Source: Candidatus Saccharimonadota bacterium (GTDB lineage Bacteria; Patescibacteriota; Saccharimonadia; Saccharimonadales; Saccharimonadaceae). From it: a stretch of 18,955 bases of DNA. Under the pieces are notes generated by a model. The model was not told the DNA's origin. It was given only the letters and a program-made list of their open reading frames with translations, and did no database searches. Location of the stretch: contig JAGCSL010000013.1 of the NCBI GenBank assembly GCA_017964115.1, positions 1 to 18,955 of the forward strand, given 5' to 3'. Made by a program: the position numbers and the translations under genes. Of this stretch, positions 6,799-12,430 are shown piece by piece (the stretch's first letter is position 1; each line of letters begins with the position of its first letter).

Positions 6799-7335
6799 AT
6801 GTTGGTCATTAAAACGATTGGTCTAGTTTTACTCCTCGGAGTAATAGCTTGGTTTGTGGCGGAAATTCTGAATAACGCAGTAATGTTAAAGTGGATATAT
6901 CCATTCGCCCTGAGCTATGTAGCGGTTTTCTTGAAGGATAAAGGCCATGGCTTCCGTGAGGATTTTAACGAGCAAGCGCAGGGGCGTAGTATTATCATCC
7001 GCGTACTCGCTTGTATTGGATTCTATGCAGTGGGAGGTATCCTAATATCTTTATTGATCCCGCCTGGGCCGGTCCGGTGGGGATGCCTAATAGGTTGGTT
7101 TATAAATGGGGCCTTTTCTGTCGTATATGAGTTTTGCATGTTTCCGTCGATTGGGCGTTTTGACCGACTTGAGGAGGATTCGAAAAGCAAAGCGAAAGTG
7201 GCAGTCTTCAAGGATCTAAACAATGAAGAATTTCGTTTAAGTATGGAGTATTGGAGCGAAAATGATTATCCTCAGCACAATTGTCGCTACGCAGTAATGA
7301 ATACTTTTAATTATCAGGCGTTTTGCCCATTGTGA
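6799..7335 (+). CDS. Unrecognised four-helix membrane protein, 178 aa
   Basis: The ATG follows GGAGATGGGGGTGATAGT, a good but G-rich ribosome site. Hydrophobic segments lie near residues 4-25 (TIGLVLLLGVIAWFVAEIL), 30-46 (KWIYPFALSYVAVFL), 68-88 (VLACIGFYAVGGILISLLI) and 93-114 (WGCLIGWFINGAFSVVYEF). A charged loop (KDKGHGFREDFNEQAQGR) separates helices 2 and 3. The C-terminal 60 residues are soluble and include several aromatic residues and two cysteines. I do not recognise the family. The gene converges with the zinc-finger gene on a shared terminator. Function unknown. Confidence 0.7.
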   Translation: MLVIKTIGLVLLLGVIAWFVAEILNNAVMLKWIYPFALSYVAVFLKDKGHGFREDFNEQAQGRSIIIRVLACIGFYAVGGILISLLIPPGPVRWGCLIGWFINGAFSVVYEFCMFPSIGRFDRLEEDSKSKAKVAVFKDLNNEEFRLSMEYWSENDYPQHNCRYAVMNTFNYQAFCPL

Positions 7336-7353
7336 GGTAGAATTAGACCACAA

Positions 7354-7386
7354 AAACAGGCTCGGGATATGCATCTCGAGCCTTTG
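7354..7386. terminator. Shared terminator between convergent genes
   Basis: AGGCTCGGGAT pairs with ATCTCGAGCCT around a 4-nt loop. A T-run on the plus side (TTTGTTATTG) is weak; on the minus strand the stem is followed by GTTTTTG. It lies between the stops at 7335 and 7396. Confidence 0.8.
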
Positions 7387-7395
7387 TTATTGTTA

Positions 7396-8592
7396 TCATT
7401 CGTAGATTAGTTCGATATGCCCACCAATGTGCACTTTGACATGAAGTTCGCTACCGATGGAAATATCGCTCCAATCTTTGTAGTTTAGGGTGTAATGAGA
7501 CTCTTTGTCTTTATAGATGGCAGTAATACCGTAAGACTCCGAGCGCCCATTAGTGCGTTGATTGTCCGCTAGTTTAACCTCTGGCCAATAGGGTTCCTTA
7601 TCGTTAGCGCTGGCTTTTACCGTATGGTCATAAACCCAGCGTTCTATGTCGTAGTAGTACTTAGTTCGATAGACTGGGTCGTCTCGATAGACGGCTTCGT
7701 CGGTATAGTAAACTTCGGTATCGTAGTCGTAAACCGTTCGCGTTTGTTCTTCGAAGTAGCCATTGCCAAGGTCGCGATATCCGACAACCTCTTCGTGGCT
7801 GCCAACAACGACCGTGCGTTCATGTCTGACCTTATCGTAATGGTCAATAACGTGGTCATAATGGTGTATTTCTCGTTGAGTATAGACCGTGCGTCCGCCA
7901 GCTGGGACGCTCCAGTCAGATTCTCGTACGGTACGATATTCTTCGACGACAATATTGCGTTGCCAGTCTACGTTCGTGACGGTGATGTAGCGCTCTTTTG
8001 GAACAAAGATCATAATCAGGCCAATAATCGCAGCTACGATTAATAGACCAATGCCAATTTTATTCCAAGGAAGGTCGCCGATGTTGAAGTGAAAGCTTGG
8101 ACGGTTTGGTGAAGTAAATGGAGAATAAGACTTTTTATCAGATTGACGATGGTAGTCTTCTTCGTCTTCATCTTCTTCGCTATCGTTGCTACTCGAGGAA
8201 TCGTCGCTATACTGTGATTCCCAGCGGGTTTTTTCGGCTGCCGTAGCCGGGATGATCGGTGGGATGATACTGTTGCGTTCTGGGTGATGCTCGTAGTAGT
8301 TTTTGTCATCTCTATCTCTGGAGTGACCGCAGTTGCGGCAGATGCGAGTAGTAGCTGGATTGTTACTATCGCAATACTCGCAGGTCCAATCGGGTCCGGA
8401 TTTAGCTCGGCGATATTCATCGCTGCCTTCCGAAATGTAGCGACGAGACTGTTTGTCGTTGGTGGGGTTAGGATGAAATACAGTATCTTTACCGCGCGCT
8501 TTGCCGCAGTTTGGGCACTGCATCTTATCTCCGCCGATGTTATTAGTACCACAATAGCCACAGTCCCAATATCCCATGAATATTCTTCCCAA
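7396..8592 (-). CDS. Membrane protein with two RanBP2-type zinc fingers
   Basis: A 398-aa protein of unknown function. Two zinc fingers open it: W9, C11, C14, NN17-18, C26, C29 and W69, C71, C74, NN77-78, C85, C88, both matching the RanBP2-type W-x-C-x2-C-x2-NN-C-x2-C pattern. A disordered Ser/Asp/Glu segment (about 127-147) follows, then one membrane helix (178-197, KIGIGLLIVAAIIGLIMIFV). The outer part, 200-398, is rich in Tyr, His, Asp and Val in repeated phrases (HYDHVIDHYDKV, YDYDTEVYYTDEAVYRDD). The start is TTG 8592: AAGGAGGTG lies 6 nt before it but 21 nt before the first ATG. With no signal peptide, the fingers are probably cytoplasmic. It has its own TTGACA-17-CATAAT promoter. Confidence 0.8.
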   Translation of the reverse strand: MGRIFMGYWDCGYCGTNNIGGDKMQCPNCGKARGKDTVFHPNPTNDKQSRRYISEGSDEYRRAKSGPDWTCEYCDSNNPATTRICRNCGHSRDRDDKNYYEHHPERNSIIPPIIPATAAEKTRWESQYSDDSSSSNDSEEDEDEEDYHRQSDKKSYSPFTSPNRPSFHFNIGDLPWNKIGIGLLIVAAIIGLIMIFVPKERYITVTNVDWQRNIVVEEYRTVRESDWSVPAGGRTVYTQREIHHYDHVIDHYDKVRHERTVVVGSHEEVVGYRDLGNGYFEEQTRTVYDYDTEVYYTDEAVYRDDPVYRTKYYYDIERWVYDHTVKASANDKEPYWPEVKLADNQRTNGRSESYGITAIYKDKESHYTLNYKDWSDISIGSELHVKVHIGGHIELIYE

Positions 8593-8702
8593 GGTTACAC
8601 CTCCTTACGTGTGGGCGAGAAAACGAATGAATGAATTGCTAAGGTGCGATACGGCAGAGTAGGGCAGAAATTGCCCCTCATAGCGTATCTATAGGTTATA
8701 TT

Positions 8703-8731
8703 ATTATGGCAGGATGGAGGCGATTTGTCAA
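8703..8731 (-). promoter_or_regulatory. Promoter of the zinc-finger membrane protein
   Basis: On the minus strand a perfect TTGACA (8731-8726), 17-bp spacer and CATAAT (8708-8703). The leader of about 100 nt contains a hairpin GGGCA/TGCCC (8663-8677). Confidence 0.8.
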
Positions 8732-8824
8732 GGTTGAGAATTGATATATTTTGCAATAATTCTTTTGTTTTTCAATAGTATTTGTGTTCGGGTTTTATGA
8801 CATCTGTTTCATAATAATGCAAGT

Positions 8825-9100
8825 GTGAAAAACCATAAGCTAAACAATTTTTTTGTTCGGTTTTATCTCTGTTATTTGAATAGGTTTTGCACTAAAATGT
8901 GGAAAACTGGATCAAAATGGGTCTTGAAATTTTTAAAAATGTTGTCTAAACTAAGGACAAGTGGAATCAAACACAAACACCACGAAATAAAAAATAAAAC
9001 CAAGGACGGTTGGAAAAGTAAAAATAAAAGTATGAAAAAGAAGATTGAGATTAAAGACCAATCGCAGGCATACCAGATCGTTACCCTGTCAAAGAACTAA
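8825..9100 (+). CDS. Doubtful Lys-rich ORF, 91 aa
   Basis: The frame is open from GTG 8825 to TAA 9098-9100. The translation is extremely basic and low in complexity (KHKHHEIKNKTKDGWKSKNK, then SMKKKIEIKD), as expected of AT-rich DNA read by chance. Codon use (AGG, ATA, many AAA) is unlike the neighbouring genes. There is no ribosome binding site; a CATAAT box at 8810-8815 sits 9 nt before the GTG, which could make it leaderless. A 9-bp inverted repeat plus T6 closes the unit. It may be a foreign small gene, a non-coding RNA or neither. Confidence 0.25.
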   Translation: MKNHKLNNFFVRFYLCYLNRFCTKMWKTGSKWVLKFLKMLSKLRTSGIKHKHHEIKNKTKDGWKSKNKSMKKKIEIKDQSQAYQIVTLSKN

Positions 9101-9115
9101 TTGGTCTTATTTTTT
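9054..9115 (+). terminator. Possible terminator with long loop
   Basis: AAGACCAAT (9054-9062) pairs perfectly with ATTGGTCTT (9100-9108), then ATTTTTT. The 37-nt loop is long for an intrinsic terminator, and the 5' arm lies inside the doubtful ORF. Confidence 0.4.
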
Positions 9116-9129
9116 AGCACGTTAAAATC

Positions 9130-9378
9130 GTTCGAATCCGAACATCTAGGAGTTTTGGGCGCGTTTAGGAAACGCGAAACAGAAACCGTAGGTACATTCA
9201 ATAAAATACACACCTCCCAAACATATAACTCCACCTCACACAAATTAAGTCTCTCAACTCCATAATTAATGGGTTGGCTATATGCTGGCTGTAATTGTGG
9301 AAATCTTAAATGTGTAAAGGACAAAATAAACAACAAAAAACACAAACACCTGAAATTTCTAGATGCTCGGGTTCGAAC
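9130..9378. repeat. 21-bp inverted repeats flanking a 207-bp gene-free spacer
   Basis: The left copy is 9130-9150 and the right copy is 9358-9378 in reverse; 18 of 21 bases match (core CATCTAG and GTTCGAA). The DNA between holds no plausible ORF; I see only a small hairpin there (GCGTTT/AAACGC near 9160-9176). The right copy ends 5 bp before the rsmH TATAAT box. Options are ends of a decayed small mobile element or paired operator sites. Confidence 0.6.
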
Positions 9379-9383
9379 TAAGA

Positions 9384-9389
9384 TATAAT
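9384..9389 (+). promoter_or_regulatory. TATAAT box for leaderless transcription of rsmH
   Basis: TATAAT is followed by exactly 6 nt (GAAGAA) and then the ATG at 9396. No ribosome binding site precedes that ATG beyond this spacer. Confidence 0.75.
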
Positions 9390-9395
9390 GAAGAA

Positions 9396-10271
9396 ATGAA
9401 TGAAGTTCATATTCCAGTGTTATTATCGGACGTAATTGAGTATTTGCAGCCGAAAGTGGGCGAAACATATTTAGACCTGACGGCGGGATACGGTGGGCAC
9501 GCTGATAAAATTTTGGAAGTAACTCGGAACTATAATGGAGCGGTCCTAAACGATCGTGATCAAAATGCGATAGATTTCTTAAGCGCGAAGTACCAAGAGG
9601 TGAAGCCGAAATTGATGCATGATGATTTTTATAGTACTGCGCTACGACTTGTGGAGAGTGGAAATAGCTTCGATATAATTTTGGCGGACTTTGGAGTTTC
9701 TTCACCGCAACTAGATAAACAAGAACGAGGTTTTTCGTTTGCCAAGGAAGCGCGGCTCGATATGCGAATGGATGAGTCGCAGGAACTAGATGCTTGGACG
9801 ATTGTAAATAAGTGGAGCGAACGAAAGCTAGCGGATATTTTTGAGAAATACGCAGAGGAACGACGTGGTCGTGCTGAATTGCTAGCCCGCGAAATCTGCA
9901 TGAATCGGCCTATCGAAACAACTACCGAACTCGCCGATTTAATAAAGTCAAAGTCACCGTACTCGCATACACATCCGGCGACACGGATTTTTCAAGCAAT
10001 AAGGATTGTCGTAAACGACGAGCTCGGAATAATCGAGAAAACATTGCCATTATTGCCGAAGTTATTAAATCCGGGCGGAAGAGTAGCGATAATTACTTTT
10101 CATAGCCTCGAAGATCGACTCGTTAAAGAATACTTTAAGGACGAAAGTAGCAAGGGTTTAGAGTCGAAACTGCGAATCATTAATAAAAAACCAATTGTTG
10201 CGGATAATATTGAAATCGTTAACAACCCACGCGCGCGCAGCGCAAAGCTAAGGGTAGCCGAAAGGATCTGA
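9396..10271 (+). CDS. rsmH: 16S rRNA (cytosine-N4) methyltransferase RsmH (MraW)
   Basis: A 291-aa SAM-dependent enzyme that methylates N4 of C1402 in the 16S rRNA P site; it is classically the first large gene of the dcw cluster. HIPVLL (5-10) is the usual start of the family, which fixes ATG 9396 against an in-frame ATG at 9363 upstream of the promoter. DLTAGYGGHA (27-36) is the SAM-binding motif. ADFGVSSPQLD, then RGFSFAKEARLDMRMD, and near the C-terminus GGRVAIITFHSLEDRLVKEYF-type text (split here only by position) are family signatures. The mRNA seems leaderless. A hairpin GCGCCT/AGGCGC (10284-10309) and a 20-codon ORF follow before a terminator at 10432, so rsmH is transcribed apart from ftsL. 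Confidence 0.97.
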   Translation: MNEVHIPVLLSDVIEYLQPKVGETYLDLTAGYGGHADKILEVTRNYNGAVLNDRDQNAIDFLSAKYQEVKPKLMHDDFYSTALRLVESGNSFDIILADFGVSSPQLDKQERGFSFAKEARLDMRMDESQELDAWTIVNKWSERKLADIFEKYAEERRGRAELLAREICMNRPIETTTELADLIKSKSPYSHTHPATRIFQAIRIVVNDELGIIEKTLPLLPKLLNPGGRVAIITFHSLEDRLVKEYFKDESSKGLESKLRIINKKPIVADNIEIVNNPRARSAKLRVAERI

Positions 10272-10345
10272 CCAATCTTGATGGCGCCTTAGCGGAGCAA
10301 AGCAGGCGCTATCGTAAAAACAAAAAACAAAAAGGAGTAAGGAGT

Positions 10346-10408
10346 ATGGCAAAGATTACTGTCACGAACAGAAGCCGTGCACAACAAGTTAAAGTTCACT
10401 TCCGCTAA
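10346..10408 (+). CDS. Putative 20-aa basic peptide downstream of rsmH
   Basis: The ATG at 10346 follows AAAGGAGTAAGGAGT, the strongest-looking ribosome site in the cluster, and opens 20 codons ending in TAA: MAKITVTNRSRAQQVKVHFR. The peptide is basic (three Arg, two Lys, one His in 20) with alternating hydrophobic residues at both ends. It lies 74 nt after the rsmH stop and just before an intrinsic terminator, so it would be co-transcribed with rsmH. I know no family of this sequence. It may be a real microprotein, a leader peptide or a decayed gene start. Confidence 0.5.
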   Translation: MAKITVTNRSRAQQVKVHFR

Positions 10409-10431
10409 GTTAGCTAATATTTTTGACTAGC

Positions 10432-10468
10432 AAAAGATTTTTATTTTGACCGATAAAACTATCTTTTT
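10432..10468 (+). terminator. Intrinsic terminator of the rsmH unit
   Basis: AAAAGAT (10432-10438) pairs with ATCTTTT (10461-10467), and TTTTAT (10439-10444) with ATAAAA (10453-10458); the structure ends in TTTTT. The stem is AT-rich but long. Confidence 0.6.
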
Positions 10469-10497
10469 AATGCTAAAACGCAAACATGACCTATATG

Positions 10498-10619
10498 CCC
10501 CGGTTACGGGGTGCCTCTACAATAGGTGTAGTTAGTGCGGAGTGTGTAGACCAAAAACATTTTTGACCTTCTTTGGTGGGGCTGGGCGTTTTTCTCTTGT
10601 CGCTCAGTCACCACCAAAG
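10498..10619 (+). other. Structured non-coding segment before the ftsL-like gene
   Basis: Several hairpins follow one another: CCCCG/CGGGG (about 10498-10512), CTACA/TGTAG (about 10516-10530), CAAAAA/TTTTTG (about 10552-10565), and a long one with 10571-10588 pairing 10601-10619, that is 18 bp with two G-U pairs and one bulged A, loop of 12 nt. No T-run follows the last stem. It is probably the 5' leader of the ftsL-like mRNA; no clear promoter was found. Confidence 0.55.
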
Positions 10620-10666
10620 CCTTGAAGAAGTAGAGAAGAAAACAAAAATAAAAACGGAATATTTTG

Positions 10667-11029
10667 ATGCCAGCATATTATGCAACCAGAAGAATGACGG
10701 GAACGAGTAGCTCGATGAATACGTGGGCACGTAATCGTAATGATGTGCGTCATAACTCGAAGATCGTCCTGGGGCCGGTTAGTCATACAATTGCGATTGT
10801 GCTGATTGTGCTACTAACTGGCTTAATTTTTCTGACGCAAAGTACAAAAGTCACGAACTATGACGTCGAAATAGCCAAAGTAGATGATGAAATTGTGAAC
10901 CTTGAGGCGCAGCGCGATGCGCTAGCAGTAGAGAATGCGAAAATTACTGCAGCAGCGGCCGATGAGGATAAGAATGAAGTTGCGGCAACGATGGTAGACG
11001 CAAATAGTGCGGGCTTTGTAAAAGAATAA
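10667..11029 (+). CDS. FtsL-like bitopic cell-division protein
   Basis: A 120-aa protein with the FtsL/DivIC layout: a basic cytoplasmic N-terminus (1-37, TRRMTGTSSSMNTWARNRND), one membrane helix (38-56, VSHTIAIVLIVLLTGLIFL) and a short extracytoplasmic coiled coil (about 62-95, YDVEIAKVDDEIVNLEAQRD). FtsL scaffolds the septal complex and activates FtsW-FtsI. The position between rsmH and ftsI is the classical ftsL place, which carries most of the call, since these proteins diverge strongly. The ATG has only a weak GGAA site; an in-frame TTG lies three bases upstream. A terminator separates it from ftsI. Confidence 0.75.
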   Translation: MPAYYATRRMTGTSSSMNTWARNRNDVRHNSKIVLGPVSHTIAIVLIVLLTGLIFLTQSTKVTNYDVEIAKVDDEIVNLEAQRDALAVENAKITAAAADEDKNEVAATMVDANSAGFVKE

Positions 11030-11053
11030 TTTGACAACCCTTTCTTTATTGAG

Positions 11054-11081
11054 AAATTCCGGTGAGCGAGCCGGAATTTTT
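11054..11081 (+). terminator. Intrinsic terminator of the ftsL-like gene
   Basis: A perfect 9-bp stem AAATTCCGG/CCGGAATTT with an 8-nt loop ends in TTTTT (11077-11081). Confidence 0.9.
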
Positions 11082-11091
11082 CGTGGTAAGG

Positions 11092-11127
11092 AAAAAGGGG
11101 GCCTTTGCATAGAATGCTCGGGCCCCC
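11092..11127 (-). terminator. Terminator of the minus-strand gene at 11146
   Basis: On the minus strand GGGGGCC pairs with GGCCCCC, with an inner GCAT/ATGC stem, and TTTTT follows (plus-strand A-run 11092-11096). It stands back to back with the ftsL terminator. Confidence 0.9.
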
Positions 11128-11145
11128 TGTAGAAGGTGGACAGAT

Positions 11146-11442
11146 TCAGATTTGGTCGATGATTAGCTGCTCGCGATGTATGCGAAGGATTCTCTGGAGG
11201 ATGCGTTCGCGCTTCTTGAGCCTCTCGATGTGTCGAGTGGCGAGATCGATGAGTTCGATGAAGTGCGGATCTTCCAGTGCGCTATAGGCGCGAGCGAAGA
11301 ACACCCGGTCACGGCGCTCTGTTTCGAGGCTTTCCTCGACGCGGAGCAGTTCCAGGCAGAACGTGCGAGTTGAGAAGCAGAGGTACTGCTCCTCAAGACG
11401 GCTGGTCGGAACGTGGGTGAGCGAGTTGACGTAGCGACTCAT
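11146..11442 (-). CDS. Unrecognised small helical protein, 98 aa, inside the dcw cluster
   Basis: The ATG at 11442 has GAGAGGAG 7 nt upstream. The protein has no membrane segment and looks all-helical and highly charged (SLETERRDRVFFARAYSALE, then ATRHIERLKKRERILQRILR). I recognise no family. It has a strong promoter (TTGACT-17-TATAAT), a structured leader shared with the gene at 12298, and its own terminator, all on the strand opposite to ftsL and ftsI. The DNA is visibly richer in G+C than the dcw genes around it, which suggests separate origin. Confidence 0.75.
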   Translation of the reverse strand: MSRYVNSLTHVPTSRLEEQYLCFSTRTFCLELLRVEESLETERRDRVFFARAYSALEDPHFIELIDLATRHIERLKKRERILQRILRIHREQLIIDQI

Positions 11443-11494
11443 GCGAGTCTCCTCTCTGTCCTGGGAAGGTACTTCGTACCCCCCATACGATTAT
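11443..11494 (-). promoter_or_regulatory. Structured leader, copy 1
   Basis: On the minus strand GGGGGGTAC (11484-11476) pairs with GTACCTTCC (11472-11464) around GAA, 9 bp with two G-U pairs. An alternative stem TCGTA/TACGA (11490-11486 with 11478-11474) uses part of the same bases, so the two folds exclude each other. The element recurs before the gene at 12298 with compensating changes. Confidence 0.65.
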
Positions 11495-11500
11495 ATTATG

Positions 11501-11529
11501 ATTATATCACACTTTGCTGAATAAGTCAA
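11501..11529 (-). promoter_or_regulatory. Strong promoter of the 11442 gene
   Basis: On the minus strand TTGACT (11529-11524), 17-bp spacer ending in TGA, and TATAAT (11506-11501): near-consensus -35, extended and perfect -10. Confidence 0.85.
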
Positions 11530-11546
11530 GCATAAGCAGATAGTAG

Positions 11547-11573
11547 AAGAGCCCCGATTGCTCGGGGCTCTTT
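11547..11573 (-). terminator. Terminator of the 11956 gene
   Basis: AAGAGCCCCGA pairs perfectly with TCGGGGCTCTT (11 bp, loop TTGC). The T-run is short on both strands, but the position 24 nt past the minus-strand stop at 11597 fits. Confidence 0.7.
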
Positions 11574-11596
11574 GTCGTAAGATCCGATGGAGTGTG

Positions 11597-11956
11597 CTAG
11601 CGGAGCAATTCCTCAAGCAAGCTGATGCGTTCGGAGAGCGCTTTCTGCTCGTCGAGTGCGATGTTGCGTCGCTTGGTTAGCTCGTCGCGTTGGAAGGCTA
11701 GTTCCCAAGAATCGGGATAGCTGCCATAGTAGCGTTCGATCAAGCCCAAGGCTTCCGCGTAGAACGTATCCTTGCTGTATGTCGCGCGCAGTGCCTGCTG
11801 GCACCACTCGAGCTCGGCTCGGATGGTTTTCTCTTGCCACTGCGAGTTGGTGGTGAAGAGAGTTGCGTTGCTTATCTTCGCGAGCTCAACCTCCTGAAGG
11901 GAAGTGAAGGCACGAAGGGCGGACAGGGTGATGAAAGCCGGTGCAAAGAGGGCCAC
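11597..11956 (-). CDS. Unrecognised small protein with hydrophobic N-terminus, 119 aa
   Basis: The start is set at GTG 11956 because AAAGGAG lies 5 nt before it; an ATG five codons upstream overlaps that site and has none of its own. The N-terminus is hydrophobic (ALFAPAFITLSALRAF), possibly a weak signal or membrane-associated helix. The rest is helical and charged, ending in a coiled-coil-like stretch (RRNIALDEQKALSERISLLE). I recognise no family. It is the second of the minus-strand genes in the island, 108 nt after the 12298 gene, with two hairpins in between. Function unknown. Confidence 0.7.
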   Translation of the reverse strand: MALFAPAFITLSALRAFTSLQEVELAKISNATLFTTNSQWQEKTIRAELEWCQQALRATYSKDTFYAEALGLIERYYGSYPDSWELAFQRDELTKRRNIALDEQKALSERISLLEELLR

Positions 11957-11976
11957 GGTGGCTCCTTTCATATTGT

Positions 11977-12046
11977 GGTAGTCGGACGCATCCGGCTACC
12001 GGTCAATGGGTACCTCCCGGTGGGGATATGCTCACCCACCAGGAGG
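11977..12046 (-). other. Two intercistronic hairpins between the 12298 and 11956 genes
   Basis: First on the minus strand is a 12-bp stem, CCTCCTGGTGGG (12046-12035) with CCCACCGGGAGG (12024-12013), one G-U, loop 10 nt, no T-run. Then GGTAG-CGGA pairs with TCCG-CTACC (12000-11977) around TGCG, one mismatch. These may stabilise processed ends or control reading of the downstream gene. Confidence 0.6.
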
Positions 12047-12064
12047 GTAGTGTAGCGGCTAAGA

Positions 12065-12298
12065 CTAGCCGTAGAGCTCGTCAGCCAGAGCGGTGGCGAC
12101 CAGGCCGAGCTCATGCTCGAGCTGGTCAACCCTCCTCTCAGCACGGTCAAGCTCGGCCGTGCGCCGACGCCCCAGCTTCCGCCGAAGCTTCGACAAAGTC
12201 GTGCAGGCCTCGTCGAAGGACTCCTGGAGGGACCAGTAGCGGTCTTCCAGCTGGTCATAGCTGAGGTCGGACAGGACGGTGACGGCCATGTTGGCCAT
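12065..12298 (-). CDS. Unrecognised coiled-coil protein, 77 aa
   Basis: ATG 12298 follows an AAAGGAT site 9 nt upstream, which lies in a GAAA-capped hairpin (ATCC/GGAT). The protein is almost wholly helical with heptad-like spacing (YDQLEDRYWSLQESFDEA, then AERRVDQLEHELGLVATALA) and a basic patch KLRRKLGRRR near the middle. No membrane segment. The DNA is the most G+C-rich of the window, unlike the flanking ftsI and ftsL. Promoter and leader resemble those of the 11442 gene. No family recognised. Confidence 0.7.
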   Translation of the reverse strand: MANMAVTVLSDLSYDQLEDRYWSLQESFDEACTTLSKLRRKLGRRRTAELDRAERRVDQLEHELGLVATALADELYG

Positions 12299-12355
12299 GC
12301 GACCACATCCTTTCGGATCATAGGAAGGTTCTTCGTAACCCCCCTTACGACAATG
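12299..12355 (-). promoter_or_regulatory. Structured leader, copy 2
   Basis: On the minus strand GGGGGGTT (12344-12337) pairs with AACCTTCC (12330-12323) around ACGAAG. The alternative stem TCGTAA/TTACGA (12350-12345 with 12338-12333) competes. A third small hairpin, ATCC-GAAA-GGAT (12318-12307), contains the ribosome binding site. Confidence 0.65.
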
Positions 12356-12361
12356 ACATGC

Positions 12362-12390
12362 ATTATATCATGTTTTAGCCGAAAAATCAA
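12362..12390 (-). promoter_or_regulatory. Promoter of the 12298 gene
   Basis: On the minus strand TTGATT (12390-12385), 17-bp spacer ending in TGA, and TATAAT (12367-12362). It is back to back with the ftsI promoter. Confidence 0.8.
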
Positions 12391-12418
12391 TAGTTTTCTG
12401 GAGGTATGAGTTTTGTAG

Positions 12419-12424
12419 TATAAT
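12419..12424 (+). promoter_or_regulatory. TATAAT box for leaderless transcription of ftsI
   Basis: TATAAT is followed by TTTCTT and then ATG 12431, a 6-nt gap identical to that at rsmH and the DUF1704 gene. The likely operon ftsI-mraY-ftsW-murG starts here. Confidence 0.75.
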
Positions 12425-12430
12425 TTTCTT

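Noticed and set aside
7624..8634. Several open frames overlapping the zinc-finger gene on both strands (including 8040-8561 and 7644-7952)
   Set aside because: Shadows of the 7396-8592 gene: no ribosome sites, odd composition, while the zinc-finger frame has clear motifs, ribosome site and promoter.
9363..9395. Longer rsmH start at 9363
   Set aside because: It would lie upstream of the TATAAT box, and the family N-terminus HIPVLL begins a few residues after ATG 9396.
9097..9705. 202-aa minus-strand open frame
   Set aside because: It lies largely antisense to the certain rsmH gene, and its translation is low in plausible protein features.
11834..12409. Plus-strand open frames in the island (11834-12055, 11941-12264, 12113-12409)
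   Set aside because: No ribosome sites or promoters; they mirror the G+C-rich minus-strand genes, which have both.
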